Numbered from the stretch's first letter, positions 34,328 through 44,035 are shown. The stretch: DNA of 64,000 nucleotides from an uncultured Blautia sp. (GCA_900540785.1 UQHF01000015.1:14596-78595), one strand, 5' to 3'. Program-made: numbers and translations. The notes: a model not told the origin generated them from the letters alone.

Positions 34328-35041
34328 TTAATCTTCCACACTCAGCATTCTGTACCCGATTCCAATATGTGTCTGAATATACGCTGGCTTTTCCTTATCC
34401 TTCTCCAGTTTTTTCCGAAGAGAAGTCATGTATACGCGAAGGGAAGAAATATCGCTTCCCATCCCGTTCTGCCATACTTTTTCCAGAATAAACTGATACG
34501 TCAGGACCTTGCCCACATTCCGGGCAAGAAGGCAGAGAAGACTGTACTCCAGTGGCATAAGATGAAGCTCCTCCCCGTCAAGCTTTACAACTGCCGCGCT
34601 GTAATCTATTTCCAGCCCTCCGTTTTTGAAAACGCTTTCGTTTGTGTTATCTTCCCGCATAATATACTGTACACGGCGGATCGTCGCCCGAAGTCTTGCA
34701 GACAGTTCTACTACGCTGAAGGGCTTTGTGAGATAATCGTCCGCTCCCACGTCAAGAGCCGCCACCTTGTCTTTTTCATCGCTTCTTGCACTGATCACAA
34801 TGATAGGGGCTACCGACCAGGAACGGATTTTCCGGATCACTTCAATTCCGTCCATATCAGGAAGCCCAAGATCCATAAGAATAATATCCGGATTGTTGGC
34901 TGCTGCCAGCATAATTGCCTGCGAGCCGTTCTGCGCCGTATCAAATTTATACTTTTCCATTTCCAGAGTTGTGGTGATCAGGTTGCGGATCGGCTCATCA
35001 TCTTCCACAACAAGAACTACCGGCTTGCCGCCTTTTATCAT
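34328..35041 (-). CDS. kdpE: KdpE-like response regulator
   Basis: 237 residues from the ATG at 35041, which overlaps the kinase stop (ATGA) and has AGGAGGAG upstream. Receiver phosphoacceptor Asp57 in ILMDLGLPD; Lys in YLTKPF; C-terminal winged helix ending YIQTHIGIGYRM, as in KdpE. It is the last gene of the kdp operon. It should activate kdp under K+ limitation. Confidence 0.92.
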   Translation of the reverse strand: MIKGGKPVVLVVEDDEPIRNLITTTLEMEKYKFDTAQNGSQAIMLAAANNPDIILMDLGLPDMDGIEVIRKIRSWSVAPIIVISARSDEKDKVAALDVGADDYLTKPFSVVELSARLRATIRRVQYIMREDNTNESVFKNGGLEIDYSAAVVKLDGEELHLMPLEYSLLCLLARNVGKVLTYQFILEKVWQNGMGSDISSLRVYMTSLRKKLEKDKEKPAYIQTHIGIGYRMLSVED

Positions 35042-36567
35042 AATCGAATCTCCTCCTGTTCCAGTGCAAAACAAAATACGGTTCCCGCTGGCTCGTTGTC
35101 ATAAACCTTAAGGCTGCTTCCGTGTGCACCTATGATCGACTGGCAGAGAGGAAGTCCAAGCCCCATGCCTCTTCTGCCGTCGCTGACCGTATTATTTGCC
35201 GTATAATACATATCAAAAATTTTCTCTTTCTGCTCTTCTGTCAACCCTTCCCCGTTGTCTTTTACGGAAAAAAGAACCTTTCCCTTTAAAGCTTCCGCCT
35301 GGAGAATAATTTCTCCTCCCTCCGGCGTATATTTTACCGCATTGTCTACAAGATTGATCAAAACCTGCAGGATCAGTTTCACATCCATTTTCGCAATGAG
35401 GATTTCCTCACATTCCACCTGGATATGCTGGTGTTTTCCCCTTCTGTTTATATGCCGCACTGCCTCGTCCAGTACTTCCTCTGCGATTTCTCCCTGGATA
35501 TTTAATTCCATGCTTCCGTTTTCGATTCTCGTAATTGAGAGAAGATTTTCCACAAGATTGATCAGCCACATGGAATCATTGTAAATATCATGGTATATTT
35601 TCTGCCGTTTCTCTGCCGAAAGGATTGTCTCATTTCCTATGAGATTTTCTGCATTTCCGGAAATACTCGTAAGAGGACTTCGAAGGTCGTGAGAGATCGA
35701 GCGAAGAAGATTTGCCCTTAACTGCTCTTTTTCCAGTCGAATCTCCGCCTCCCTCTGCTGCTTTAAAAGCTCCTCCTTTTCCATAGCAAAGGCACATTCA
35801 TGGATCAGAGTGCCCACGATTCCCCGCTCAAAGGTGCGGATGGGTTCTCCCTCCATATCAATGGCAATAACTGCAAACATTCGCGCATCGCTTTTTACTG
35901 CAAGGAACATATACTTTGATTCTCCCAGTGTCTCTGTAGAAAATCCGGCATCCTCCTGATGCTGCCAGCACCATCTCACAACTGCCATATCTGTTTCCTG
36001 AAGAGCTTCTTCTCCGTTTTCTTTTCTGTAGGAAAGGGGAATACTTCCTTCCTCAGGCTCTCCAAGATAACAGTAGATGTTTTTTTCAAGAAGTCTGCCA
36101 AGCTGCTCCACGATCTTCTGGGCAATCTCCTGGGTGGTGGAAGCTGTCTGAAGGCTTCGGCTCGCCTTTAATAAAAGCTCCGAGCGATAGGATTTCTTGG
36201 CATTCTGATAAGCATAATCCTTTACCTTTTTCGTGAGCATGGAGCAGATCATAAATGTGACAAACATTACGATAAAGGTCACGATATAGTTTGGATTATA
36301 AACGGAAAACGTAAAAACAGGAGCTGCAAAAAAGAAGTTGAAGGTAAGAACACCTAAAATACTGTAAATCAGTCCCCAGATATATCCGTCTGTAAAAAGA
36401 GCCACGATCAGGTTTCCCAGGATATACGTCATGATCAGATTTGCATCGCTGAACCCCCATCTTGCAAAAATCAGATCAATTCCTGTGGAAAGAAGAAGGC
36501 TTGCGCTGCAGTAACCTATATTTTTCCACATATGATTCCTGTTTTTTTCTTCCACTGCATCTCTCAT
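35038..36567 (-). CDS. DUF4118 histidine kinase (catalytic half of a split KdpD)
   Basis: 509 residues. Four membrane helices near 15-110 form a DUF4118 domain, followed by a GAF-like region (about 125-260) and a complete kinase core with His293 in SISHDLRSPLTS, NLVDNAVKYTPEGG, DNGEGLTEEQ and GMGLGLPLCQ. It lacks the KdpD ATP-binding and universal-stress domains, which are encoded by the preceding gene. In E. coli all of these form one protein of about 890 residues. GGAGG supports the start. Confidence 0.9.
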   Translation of the reverse strand: MRDAVEEKNRNHMWKNIGYCSASLLLSTGIDLIFARWGFSDANLIMTYILGNLIVALFTDGYIWGLIYSILGVLTFNFFFAAPVFTFSVYNPNYIVTFIVMFVTFMICSMLTKKVKDYAYQNAKKSYRSELLLKASRSLQTASTTQEIAQKIVEQLGRLLEKNIYCYLGEPEEGSIPLSYRKENGEEALQETDMAVVRWCWQHQEDAGFSTETLGESKYMFLAVKSDARMFAVIAIDMEGEPIRTFERGIVGTLIHECAFAMEKEELLKQQREAEIRLEKEQLRANLLRSISHDLRSPLTSISGNAENLIGNETILSAEKRQKIYHDIYNDSMWLINLVENLLSITRIENGSMELNIQGEIAEEVLDEAVRHINRRGKHQHIQVECEEILIAKMDVKLILQVLINLVDNAVKYTPEGGEIILQAEALKGKVLFSVKDNGEGLTEEQKEKIFDMYYTANNTVSDGRRGMGLGLPLCQSIIGAHGSSLKVYDNEPAGTVFCFALEQEEIRL

Positions 36568-36621
36568 TGCTGTTTTCCTCCGTTTCTATGTTCTTATCAT
36601 AACGCAAAATCATAAAAAATT

Positions 36622-38646
36622 CTACTTTTCTTTCTGAACAAGATAAATTCTGGCAAACACAAGGGCAGCCTCATTTAACATGGCTGTTAAAAGTCCGTAC
36701 TCAAAAGAGGGGATTTCTCTTTTTTCTTCCAGTATGATTCCCATTACTCCATATATTTCCTCACTTGTTTTAACAGGAAGATACATGGCTTTTGCATCGG
36801 GAAGCGTGTGGGTACAGCAGCCTGCGCGTTTTTTATTTGCCATGACCCAGTCCACAACTGCACGTTCTTTTTCGTCCTGCGTTTTTCCAAGCTCCTCTTT
36901 TGATACGCCCTCTCTTGGAAACAGCCAGGGTCCTGTCGTCTTTTCATCTTTCCGCACATAAAATACAACGGAAAGATTCATAAGCTTCAGCACTTTTTCA
37001 CTTAACTCCATGAGAAGGTCTTTCACATTTTCCACACGCCGCATTTTTCTGCTGTTTTCCAGAAGAAGCTCTGTTCTATACATAATTTTTGCACTTTCTC
37101 TGGCCTGTCTTCTTCCTGTAGATAACACTGTAGAAATAATAATAGAAAACAGAAGCATAATACCAAATGTCACACTGTACTCTCCACTGTAAAAAGTAAG
37201 GCTGTAATACGGATGTACAAAAAACCAGTCAAAAAGAAAGACGCTCAATACGGCTGCTGAAACAGCAATATACCGCCTTGTTGTATAAAGGGACAGAATC
37301 AGAATAGAAAAAAGGTATCCCATGATAATGTCCGCGTCCACAAAGCCCAGTTTTCGAAAAAGGAAACCAACGCCTGTTGCCATGCAGAGAGCTGCTGTTT
37401 CTTTTAAAAGGTCCATATACAGACTTTCTGTTGCCTTCGCACTTACATACCGTTTTGGCGTATGAAGAAAATACCGTTTTTTCCCCGTATTTCCCGTATC
37501 CGGAATAATAAATATATCAAGCTCCGGCATATATTCACTGATCTGGTCTGTGAGCGTTCCTTTTTTCTGACCGAGAAGAATCCTGTGATTTGTTCTTCCA
37601 AGAACGAGCTTCGTGACGCTGCTGACTCTGGCGTATTCTGCAATCTGAAAGGCAATATCATCACCAAATACGGTTACCACCTTAGCCCCAAGCGCCTCTG
37701 CAAGGTGAATATTTTCATCACGTGCTTTTTTAACTGCCGGTTCTGCATTTTGAAGGGCAGTTGTTTCCACATAAAGGGCAGTAAATTTTGCGTGAAAGGC
37801 ATATGCCATTCTTGACGCACTTCGGATGACTTTTTTGCAGGAAGGAGCAGCGGAAATGCAGGTCATTATATGCTCGCCTTGATAATACTCTCCATTTTCT
37901 CCTGATTCATTTTGAATATGTTCTAAAATGGCAAGCCGATTTACTTTATCTGCCATTCTTCGAAGAGCAATTTCACGAAGAGCGATCAGCTTGTCTTTTG
38001 CAAAAAAATTCTGAAGCGCTCTCTCCGCCTGTACTGCCTTATAAATTTTCCCTTCTTTTAATCGCTCAATCAGAATATCCGGTTCAATATCCACAAGCTT
38101 TACCTGATCGGCGGAATCAAATATTTTATCGGGAACACGCTCCCTTACATGGATGCCCGTAATGCTTCCCACAATATCGTTCAGGCTTTCCAGATGCTGA
38201 ATATTTACGGTTGTATATACGTCAATACCTGCATCAAGAATTTCTTCAATATCCTCATACCGTTTTCTGTGGCGCATCCCCGCTGCGTTTGTATGCGCAA
38301 GCTCATCAACAAGGACTAGCTGTGGTTTTCTTCGCAAAACAGCGTCAAGATCCAGCTCCCGGAGATCAATTCCCTTATATGGCACAAGAAGAGGGGGGAC
38401 TTTTTCCAGTCCCTCCTCTCTTTTACTTGTCTCCGGTCTTGCATGAGGTTCAATATATCCGGAAACCAGATCTACACCCTCTTTCAATAGCTCATGAGCT
38501 GCATCCAGCATGGCGCAGGTTTTTCCAACCCCTGCCGCATATCCCAGAAAAATACACAGTTTCCCTTTCTTTTCTTTCTCCTTCGCTTCTTCCTCCGCAT
38601 GGATCCTTCTCAGCAATTCCTCCGGAGTCGCCCGTTCTGTGCTCAT
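36622..38646 (-). CDS. kdpD: KdpD-like sensor protein without a kinase domain
   Basis: 674 residues from the ATG at 38646 (GGGGAGG upstream). Order: KdpD N-terminal domain with Walker A GYAAGVGKT (35-43), Walker B LVDELAHTN (about 115-123) and NIQHLESLND; a universal-stress-like domain (about 245-370); four DUF4118 helices (about 395-500); and a GAF-like domain. It stops there with no histidine phosphoacceptor or ATPase. The kinase function is in the next gene, 54 bases downstream, which has its own DUF4118 and GAF. The two probably work as a heteromeric sensor. Confidence 0.92.
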   Translation of the reverse strand: MSTERATPEELLRRIHAEEEAKEKEKKGKLCIFLGYAAGVGKTCAMLDAAHELLKEGVDLVSGYIEPHARPETSKREEGLEKVPPLLVPYKGIDLRELDLDAVLRRKPQLVLVDELAHTNAAGMRHRKRYEDIEEILDAGIDVYTTVNIQHLESLNDIVGSITGIHVRERVPDKIFDSADQVKLVDIEPDILIERLKEGKIYKAVQAERALQNFFAKDKLIALREIALRRMADKVNRLAILEHIQNESGENGEYYQGEHIMTCISAAPSCKKVIRSASRMAYAFHAKFTALYVETTALQNAEPAVKKARDENIHLAEALGAKVVTVFGDDIAFQIAEYARVSSVTKLVLGRTNHRILLGQKKGTLTDQISEYMPELDIFIIPDTGNTGKKRYFLHTPKRYVSAKATESLYMDLLKETAALCMATGVGFLFRKLGFVDADIIMGYLFSILILSLYTTRRYIAVSAAVLSVFLFDWFFVHPYYSLTFYSGEYSVTFGIMLLFSIIISTVLSTGRRQARESAKIMYRTELLLENSRKMRRVENVKDLLMELSEKVLKLMNLSVVFYVRKDEKTTGPWLFPREGVSKEELGKTQDEKERAVVDWVMANKKRAGCCTHTLPDAKAMYLPVKTSEEIYGVMGIILEEKREIPSFEYGLLTAMLNEAALVFARIYLVQKEK

Positions 38647-38665
38647 GTTTTTCCTCCCCGGCACA

Positions 38666-39298
38666 TCAGCCTTCCATAGCTTCTTTGATTTCCAGGTTAC
38701 ATTTTAATACGTTCACTTTTTCTTCTCCGAAAATCCCGAAAACCTTATGCTCTGTGTTGTTTTCTACGATTTTCTCTACTTCATCCTCAGAGAGTCCGCT
38801 TTTTGCAGCTACGATAGGAAGCTGTACTTCCGCAGATTCCGAGCTGATGTGAGGATCAAGTCCGGAACCGGAAGCAGTAAGCATATCTGCCGGAATTTCA
38901 CCTGTAAATTCCTCGCCTGTCGCTTCCCTGTATCTTTCCTTAAAAGCCTTTACATCATTTTCCACACGCGCTTTTAAGTCCTCGCTTGTAGCTCCGTAAT
39001 TAAAGCTTCCGGAGGCAACCCCTGTATATTCGCCGCTTTCTTTTTCTTCTTTTGTATAAGTATTGTAATTTACAGAAGAAATTCTTCCATGAAAATACTG
39101 GTCGCCTTCAAACTCCTGTCCTACTACCTCAGAACCAACTTCTTTTCCATCTGCCTTTACAATACTTCCGTTCGCCTGCCTGGGAAACAGAACCTGCCCG
39201 ATACCGGTAAGAGCCAGGGGATAAATCACACCACATATAAGAAGCAGGGTAAATGTAACTGCAGCCGCTTTTTTTAAATATTTTCCAAAATTCTTCAT
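38666..39298 (-). CDS. kdpC: Potassium-transporting ATPase subunit KdpC
   Basis: 210 residues with one N-terminal membrane helix (about 11-32) ending in YPLALTGIGQVLFPRQANGS, the family hallmark, and a later PADMLTASGSGLDPHIS motif. KdpC stabilises the KdpFABC complex. It sits between kdpB and kdpD, the standard order. Confidence 0.97.
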   Translation of the reverse strand: MKNFGKYLKKAAAVTFTLLLICGVIYPLALTGIGQVLFPRQANGSIVKADGKEVGSEVVGQEFEGDQYFHGRISSVNYNTYTKEEKESGEYTGVASGSFNYGATSEDLKARVENDVKAFKERYREATGEEFTGEIPADMLTASGSGLDPHISSESAEVQLPIVAAKSGLSEDEVEKIVENNTEHKVFGIFGEEKVNVLKCNLEIKEAMEG

Positions 39299-39314
39299 GT
39301 CATTACCTCTATTT

Positions 39315-41372
39315 TTATAATCCTAAAAGTGCCAGAAGTGGCGCAACTAAAATATCAATCAGTTTAATTCCGATAAACGGTACGATCACACCGCCAAGTC
39401 CATAAATTCCCATGTTTTTCATCAGCATCTTTTCGGAGCGCATTGGTTTATATTTGACACCGCGCATGGCAATGGGAATCAGGCACGGAATAATAATGGC
39501 GTTGAAAATAAGTGCGGATAAAATCGCGCTGAACGGTGTTGCAAGATGCATAATGTTCAGCATTTCCATCTGTGGAATTACAAGAGTAAACATTGCCGGA
39601 ATAATGGCGAAATATTTTGCCACATCGTTTGCAATACTGAAAGTAGTAAGAGAACCTCTTGTAATCAAAAGCTGTTTTCCAATTTCCACAACCTCCAGAA
39701 TCTTGGTTGGGTCAGAGTCAAGGTCAACCATATTGGCTGCCTCTTTTGCAGCTGTTGTTCCGCTGTTCATGGCAAGACCAACGTCTGCCTGTGCAAGAGC
39801 CGGCGCGTCGTTTGTACCGTCTCCTGTCATCGCTACCAGTTTTCCTTCTGCCTGCTCTTTTTTGATGGCATCAATTTTATCCTCTGGTTTACATTCTGCA
39901 ATAAAACCGTCTACACCTGCTTCTTTTGCAATCGTTGCAGCTGTCAGCGGGTTATCTCCTGTACACATAATTGTCTTGATCCCAATTTCACGGAGACGGG
40001 CGAAACGCTCTACAAGCCCCGGTTTTACTGTATCTTTTAAGTAAATAACGCCGTATATTACATTTCCTGCACATACAACAAGAGGTGTGCCGCCAAGACT
40101 GGAAATTTCTTTTACAATTCCTTCCAGATCGTCAGGAATTGTTCCACCCTTTTCTTTTACGTATGTTTTGATGGCATCGTAAGCGCCTTTTCGAATTTCT
40201 GTGCCGTCTTTTAAGTTGACGCCGCTCATTTTTGTCTGTGCGGTAAACTCCACAAATTCCATCTGCTCTTTTGCATCTTCTCTGATACCTGTTCCAAGAG
40301 ACATTCCAAGTTCTACCACAGATTTTCCTTCCGGTGTGGAATCACAGAGGGAAGTCATTACACTGTAATCAATTAAGTCTTCTTTTTTCTTTCCTTTTAC
40401 CGGACGAAAATCTGCTGCAAGACGGTTTCCGTATGTAATGGTTCCTGTTTTATCAAGAATCATGGTGTCTACGTCTCCGCAGGCTTCTACTGCTTTCCCT
40501 GACATGGCAATTACATTAAATCTTGTTACACGATCCATTCCTGCAATTCCGATTGCGGAAAGCAATCCGCCGATAGTGGTCGGAATCAGGCACACTAGAA
40601 GAGCAATCATGGTTGCCATTGGAATCTTTGCTCCTGCATAATCAGAGAAACAGTAAAGAGTGACAACCACAATAAGGAAAATAATAGTTAAACTTACAAG
40701 AAGCGTATTCAGCGCAATTTCATTTGGCGTCTTCTGTCTGGAAGCTCCTTCTACAAGAGAAATCATTTTATCCAGGAAAGATTTTCCAGGCTCTGAAGTA
40801 ATTTTAATTTTCAGCCAGTCACTGACTACTGTGGTTCCTCCTGTAACAGAAGAGAAATCGCCGCCTGCCTCTCTCGTAACAGGAGCAGACTCTCCTGTGA
40901 TCGCTGACTCGTCTACAGATGCAACACCTTCAATTACCTCGCCATCATTTGGAATCACTTCTCCCATTCTTACCATGACTACATCGCCTTTTTTCAGCTC
41001 AGAAGCGTTGATCGTCTTTTCTGTGCCGTCTTTTAAAAGAAGATTTGCCACAGTATCTTTTTTTGTTTTCTTCAAAGAATCCGCCTGGGCTTTTCCACGT
41101 CCCTCTGCAACAGCTTCTGCAAAGTTTGCAAAAAGAATTGTTACAAATAAAATCACAGTTACTATTCCATTATAAATACGGAGGGAACTGTCATCTCCAA
41201 AAATCGTAGGGAAAATTGTCATGATCAGGCTGATTACAAAACCAATTTCTACTACAAACATTACGGGGTTTTTCATCATATATTTTGGATTTAATTTCTG
41301 AAAGGCTCCGATAATGGAAGTTTTCAGAATATCCTTTGTAATAAATTTTGTCTTTTTATGCTCTTTTTCCAT
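39315..41372 (-). CDS. kdpB: Potassium-transporting P-type ATPase subunit KdpB
   Basis: 685 residues from the ATG at 41372; the longer frame from 41426 would run into kdpA. Motifs are complete: TGES at 159-162, phosphorylated Asp307 in DKTGT, and GDGTNDAPALAQADVGLAMNSGT in the P domain. It provides the ATP hydrolysis of the high-affinity K+ pump. Confidence 0.97.
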   Translation of the reverse strand: MEKEHKKTKFITKDILKTSIIGAFQKLNPKYMMKNPVMFVVEIGFVISLIMTIFPTIFGDDSSLRIYNGIVTVILFVTILFANFAEAVAEGRGKAQADSLKKTKKDTVANLLLKDGTEKTINASELKKGDVVMVRMGEVIPNDGEVIEGVASVDESAITGESAPVTREAGGDFSSVTGGTTVVSDWLKIKITSEPGKSFLDKMISLVEGASRQKTPNEIALNTLLVSLTIIFLIVVVTLYCFSDYAGAKIPMATMIALLVCLIPTTIGGLLSAIGIAGMDRVTRFNVIAMSGKAVEACGDVDTMILDKTGTITYGNRLAADFRPVKGKKKEDLIDYSVMTSLCDSTPEGKSVVELGMSLGTGIREDAKEQMEFVEFTAQTKMSGVNLKDGTEIRKGAYDAIKTYVKEKGGTIPDDLEGIVKEISSLGGTPLVVCAGNVIYGVIYLKDTVKPGLVERFARLREIGIKTIMCTGDNPLTAATIAKEAGVDGFIAECKPEDKIDAIKKEQAEGKLVAMTGDGTNDAPALAQADVGLAMNSGTTAAKEAANMVDLDSDPTKILEVVEIGKQLLITRGSLTTFSIANDVAKYFAIIPAMFTLVIPQMEMLNIMHLATPFSAILSALIFNAIIIPCLIPIAMRGVKYKPMRSEKMLMKNMGIYGLGGVIVPFIGIKLIDILVAPLLALLGL

Positions 41373-41406
41373 TTCAATCCATATCCTTTCTGACTTCGCA
41401 TCCTGT

Positions 41407-43143
41407 TTATGACATCCAAAGTACAAGATGCTCTGCTATCGGCCCAAGTGCCAGTGCAGGGAAGAATGTCAATGCTGCAAAGATATATACAACAACTACT
41501 AAAACAACTGTAAAAATTACATTGTCCGTCCGTAATGTTCCTACTGTCTCATTTACACGGCGTTTTGCCAGCAGACTTCCTGCGATTGCAAGCTGTGCGA
41601 TAATAGCAATATATCTTCCGAAGAACATGGCAAGACCAGTCGTAATATTCCAGAATACAGTATTATCTGCCAGTCCTTCAAAACCGGAACCGTTGTTTGC
41701 AGCAGAAGAAGCATATTCATATAAAACCTGTGACAGTCCATGAAAACCTTCGTTTGTAATTCCTTCCATTCCCGCCCCTGTCATAACGGCAAGCGCGGAA
41801 AAACCAAGAATAAGAAGCGGATGCACGATCAGTACAAGAGCCACAAGCTTCATTTCTTTTCCTTCAATTTTCTTTCCAAGATATTCCGGAGTACGTCCAA
41901 TCATAAGTCCGCAGAGGAATACGGCAAGAATTACATACATTACCATATTCATAAGACCGACGCCCTTACCGCCGAATACACAGTTTAGCATCATGTGAAG
42001 CATTGGAACCATTCCTCCAAGAGGGGTCAGGGTATCGTGCATATTGTTAACTGTACCTGTAGTAAATGAGGTGGTTGTCGTTGTAAAGAGTGCAGACTGG
42101 GCAATGCCGAAGCGCATCTCTTTTCCTTCCATGCTTCCCATATCCTGATTGAGGCCAACTGCTTCCAGAGCCGGGTTTCCCGCCTGCTCTACGTTAAAGC
42201 AGATAAGAAGTCCTACAAGGAAGAGTATAGACATAGCTGCAAAAATAGTTCTTCCCTGATTTCCGAAAATGACTTTTTTCTGAGCAGACATAACAACCTG
42301 ATTTTTCTTTGATTCTTTTCTTCTCTTCATTGTCATTTTTCCAAAAGTAATGACACAGGATCCCGGAAGAACCATCATACAAAGAAGTTCGATCATATTC
42401 GAAATTACAGTCGGATTTTCAAATGGGGTTGTTGAGTTTGCTCCGAAAAATCCACCGCCGTTTGTTCCCAGATGTTTAATACTTTCCAACGCTGCCACAG
42501 GTCCCATTGCAAGATCCTGATACTGTCCCTCAATTGTCTGTACGGTCTGGTTTGCCGCAAGTGTCTGAGGAACTCCCTGCCAGATCAGAAAAAGTCCGGC
42601 AATCAGAGATACAGGAATAAGAATACGTGTGGTAATTCGCACCATATCTTCATAAAAGTTTCCTACATCCTTCCGCTTTCCTGCAAGCCCTCTGCAGAAT
42701 GCCATACATGCCGCATATCCACTGGCAGCAGATACAAACATCATAAAAATGATAACAAGCATCTGGCTTAAATAAGAAAGACCTGACTCACCGGAATAAT
42801 GCTGAAGGTTTGTATTTGTCATAAAGCTGATAATTGTGTTAAAAGAAAGGGTCGGTTCCATAGCTTCAATTCCATTCGGATTTACAAATAATAATCCTTG
42901 AAGCCTTAAAACAAGATACCCGGTAAATACCATCACTGCGTTTGTAGTAAGTAAATGAAACGCATATTGCTTCCAGTTCATTCCCTCACCGTTTATTCTG
43001 CAGACCTTATAAATCAAACCGTCCACACGGTTAAAAAGCGGATCTGCAAATGTTTTCTCTTTTGTGGCGATATGGTACATATAAGTTCCCATAGGGATTA
43101 CAAGTACCATAAATATCGCAAGGGTAACCACTATCTGTAACAT
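41407..43143 (-). CDS. kdpA: Potassium-transporting ATPase subunit KdpA
   Basis: 578 residues with about ten membrane helices. The selectivity-filter-like loops are visible, such as TNTNLQHYSGES, TNGGGFFGANSTTPFENP and TTTTSFTTGTVN. KdpA is the K+-binding channel-like subunit. It lies 31 bases after the tiny kdpF gene. Confidence 0.97.
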   Translation of the reverse strand: MLQIVVTLAIFMVLVIPMGTYMYHIATKEKTFADPLFNRVDGLIYKVCRINGEGMNWKQYAFHLLTTNAVMVFTGYLVLRLQGLLFVNPNGIEAMEPTLSFNTIISFMTNTNLQHYSGESGLSYLSQMLVIIFMMFVSAASGYAACMAFCRGLAGKRKDVGNFYEDMVRITTRILIPVSLIAGLFLIWQGVPQTLAANQTVQTIEGQYQDLAMGPVAALESIKHLGTNGGGFFGANSTTPFENPTVISNMIELLCMMVLPGSCVITFGKMTMKRRKESKKNQVVMSAQKKVIFGNQGRTIFAAMSILFLVGLLICFNVEQAGNPALEAVGLNQDMGSMEGKEMRFGIAQSALFTTTTTSFTTGTVNNMHDTLTPLGGMVPMLHMMLNCVFGGKGVGLMNMVMYVILAVFLCGLMIGRTPEYLGKKIEGKEMKLVALVLIVHPLLILGFSALAVMTGAGMEGITNEGFHGLSQVLYEYASSAANNGSGFEGLADNTVFWNITTGLAMFFGRYIAIIAQLAIAGSLLAKRRVNETVGTLRTDNVIFTVVLVVVVYIFAALTFFPALALGPIAEHLVLWMS

Positions 43144-43174
43144 TTTTTCTCTCCTCCAAGTCTAATCCCTTTTC

Positions 43175-43252
43175 TTACAATTTTTCCGGATAAATCAGTG
43201 CATAAAATAAATATCCGGTAAGTAGTAAAATGATAATTGCCAACAAAATCAT
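43175..43252 (-). CDS. kdpF: KdpF, 25-residue membrane peptide
   Basis: A 25-codon frame starting at an ATG with GGAGG upstream encodes MILLAIIILLLTGYLFYALI then YPEKL. This is a single hydrophobic helix ending in a Y-P-E-K-L/F-type tail, as in KdpF of other bacteria. It is directly upstream of kdpA and overlaps the small ORF before it by ATGA. KdpF stabilises the Kdp complex in the membrane. Confidence 0.9.
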   Translation of the reverse strand: MILLAIIILLLTGYLFYALIYPEKL

Positions 43253-43374
43253 TTTTCTTCCTCCTTATACACGGTGGCTGTACCCACCTGTTTTTCACAC
43301 CAGTCTGCTAAAAGCTTCATGCTTCCAAAGCAGACAGCCAAAATGAAAATCATAACTATATCCATTGTTTTCAT
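43249..43374 (-). CDS. Small ORF (41 residues) at the start of the kdp operon
   Basis: A 41-codon frame begins MKTMDIVMIFILAVCFGSMK, a hydrophobic helix, and continues with a charged tail ending VYKEEEK. It starts at an ATG at 43374 after an AAGAAAGGG purine stretch and its stop overlaps the kdpF start (ATGA). The coupling and sense make it a likely real gene. I do not know a named family; a second small membrane subunit or a leader peptide are possibilities. Confidence 0.65.
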   Translation of the reverse strand: MKTMDIVMIFILAVCFGSMKLLADWCEKQVGTATVYKEEEK

Positions 43375-43402
43375 CCCTTTCTTTCCTTTTCTGGCAGAAC
43401 CA

Positions 43403-43431
43403 ATCATAGCACAAAAAATTTTAAATCAGTG
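43403..43431 (-). promoter_or_regulatory. Candidate kdp promoter
   Basis: On the minus strand TATGAT (43408-43403) is preceded, 17 bases upstream, by CACTGA, a poor -35. A weak -35 is expected for a promoter needing an activator such as KdpE. The predicted leader would be only about 20 bases. Confidence 0.35.
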
Positions 43432-43474
43432 TTATAATGACGGACTACAAAATTAAAATGGTATTAAAAAATAC

Positions 43475-43503
43475 TTGACAGATTATATCCGATATATTAT
43501 ACT
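43475..43503 (+). promoter_or_regulatory. Promoter of the DUF2871 gene
   Basis: TTGACA (43475-43480), 17 bases, TATACT (43498-43503) on the plus strand, upstream of the gene at 43568. A short palindrome GAAC-ATT-GTTC follows near 43511-43521. Confidence 0.7.
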
Positions 43504-43567
43504 TTTAAAATGAACATTGTTCAAACTGGTAATACCGTATATTTACATTACATAAGGAGGCTTTCTC

Positions 43568-43987
43568 ATGAAAAAATTATGGAATACTGCTTTTATTTAT
43601 TTCTGGCTCGCTATGGCAGGCGGCGTATTCTATCGGGAATTTACAAAATTTAACAATTATTCCGGAAAAACCGTGCTTGGACTTCTCCATGTACATCTTC
43701 TTGTTCTCGGAACTCTTTTGTTTTTAATTATCGCACTATTCTGCCGGACTCTTCCCCTTCTGGAATCCAAAGGCTTCCGGAAATTTTTAATTCTTTATAA
43801 TATTGCGCTTCCATTTATGGCAATTACCATGCTGGTGCGCGGTATCCTGGAAGTAAAAGGCACTGCTTTATCCTCCGCACAGAATGGTATGATTTCCGGT
43901 TTTGCGGGAATTTCCCACATTCTTATGCTAATTTCTCTTGTCATGCTCCTTCTTTCCCTGAAAAAAGAGCTTCTGAAAAATGAATAA
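43568..43987 (+). CDS. DUF2871 family membrane protein
   Basis: 139 residues with four membrane helices (about 7-22, 36-60, 75-92 and 112-132). The early WLAMAGGVFYREFTKFN and GLLHVHLLVLGTL match what I recall of the DUF2871 family. The function is unknown. AGGAGG precedes the ATG. It is the only plus-strand gene in the area, divergent from kdp and convergent with the cytidylate-kinase-like gene. The conserved His pair in HVHLL could bind metal or haem, but this is speculation. Confidence 0.8.
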   Translation: MKKLWNTAFIYFWLAMAGGVFYREFTKFNNYSGKTVLGLLHVHLLVLGTLLFLIIALFCRTLPLLESKGFRKFLILYNIALPFMAITMLVRGILEVKGTALSSAQNGMISGFAGISHILMLISLVMLLLSLKKELLKNE

Positions 43988-43996
43988 AACATACAA

Positions 43997-44032
43997 ACAG
44001 CCGCAGACGAAATTTCTTCCGCCTGCGGCTGT
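43997..44032. terminator. Shared hairpin between convergent genes
   Basis: ACAGCCGCAG (43997-44006) and CTGCGGCTGT (44023-44032) form a ten-bp stem between the DUF2871 gene and the convergent kinase-like gene. Confidence 0.6.
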
Positions 44033-44035
44033 CTC

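Noticed and set aside
36600..36621. Frameshift as the cause of the split KdpD
   Set aside because: Both proteins have complete DUF4118 and GAF regions and their own ribosome sites, so a single indel cannot explain the split.
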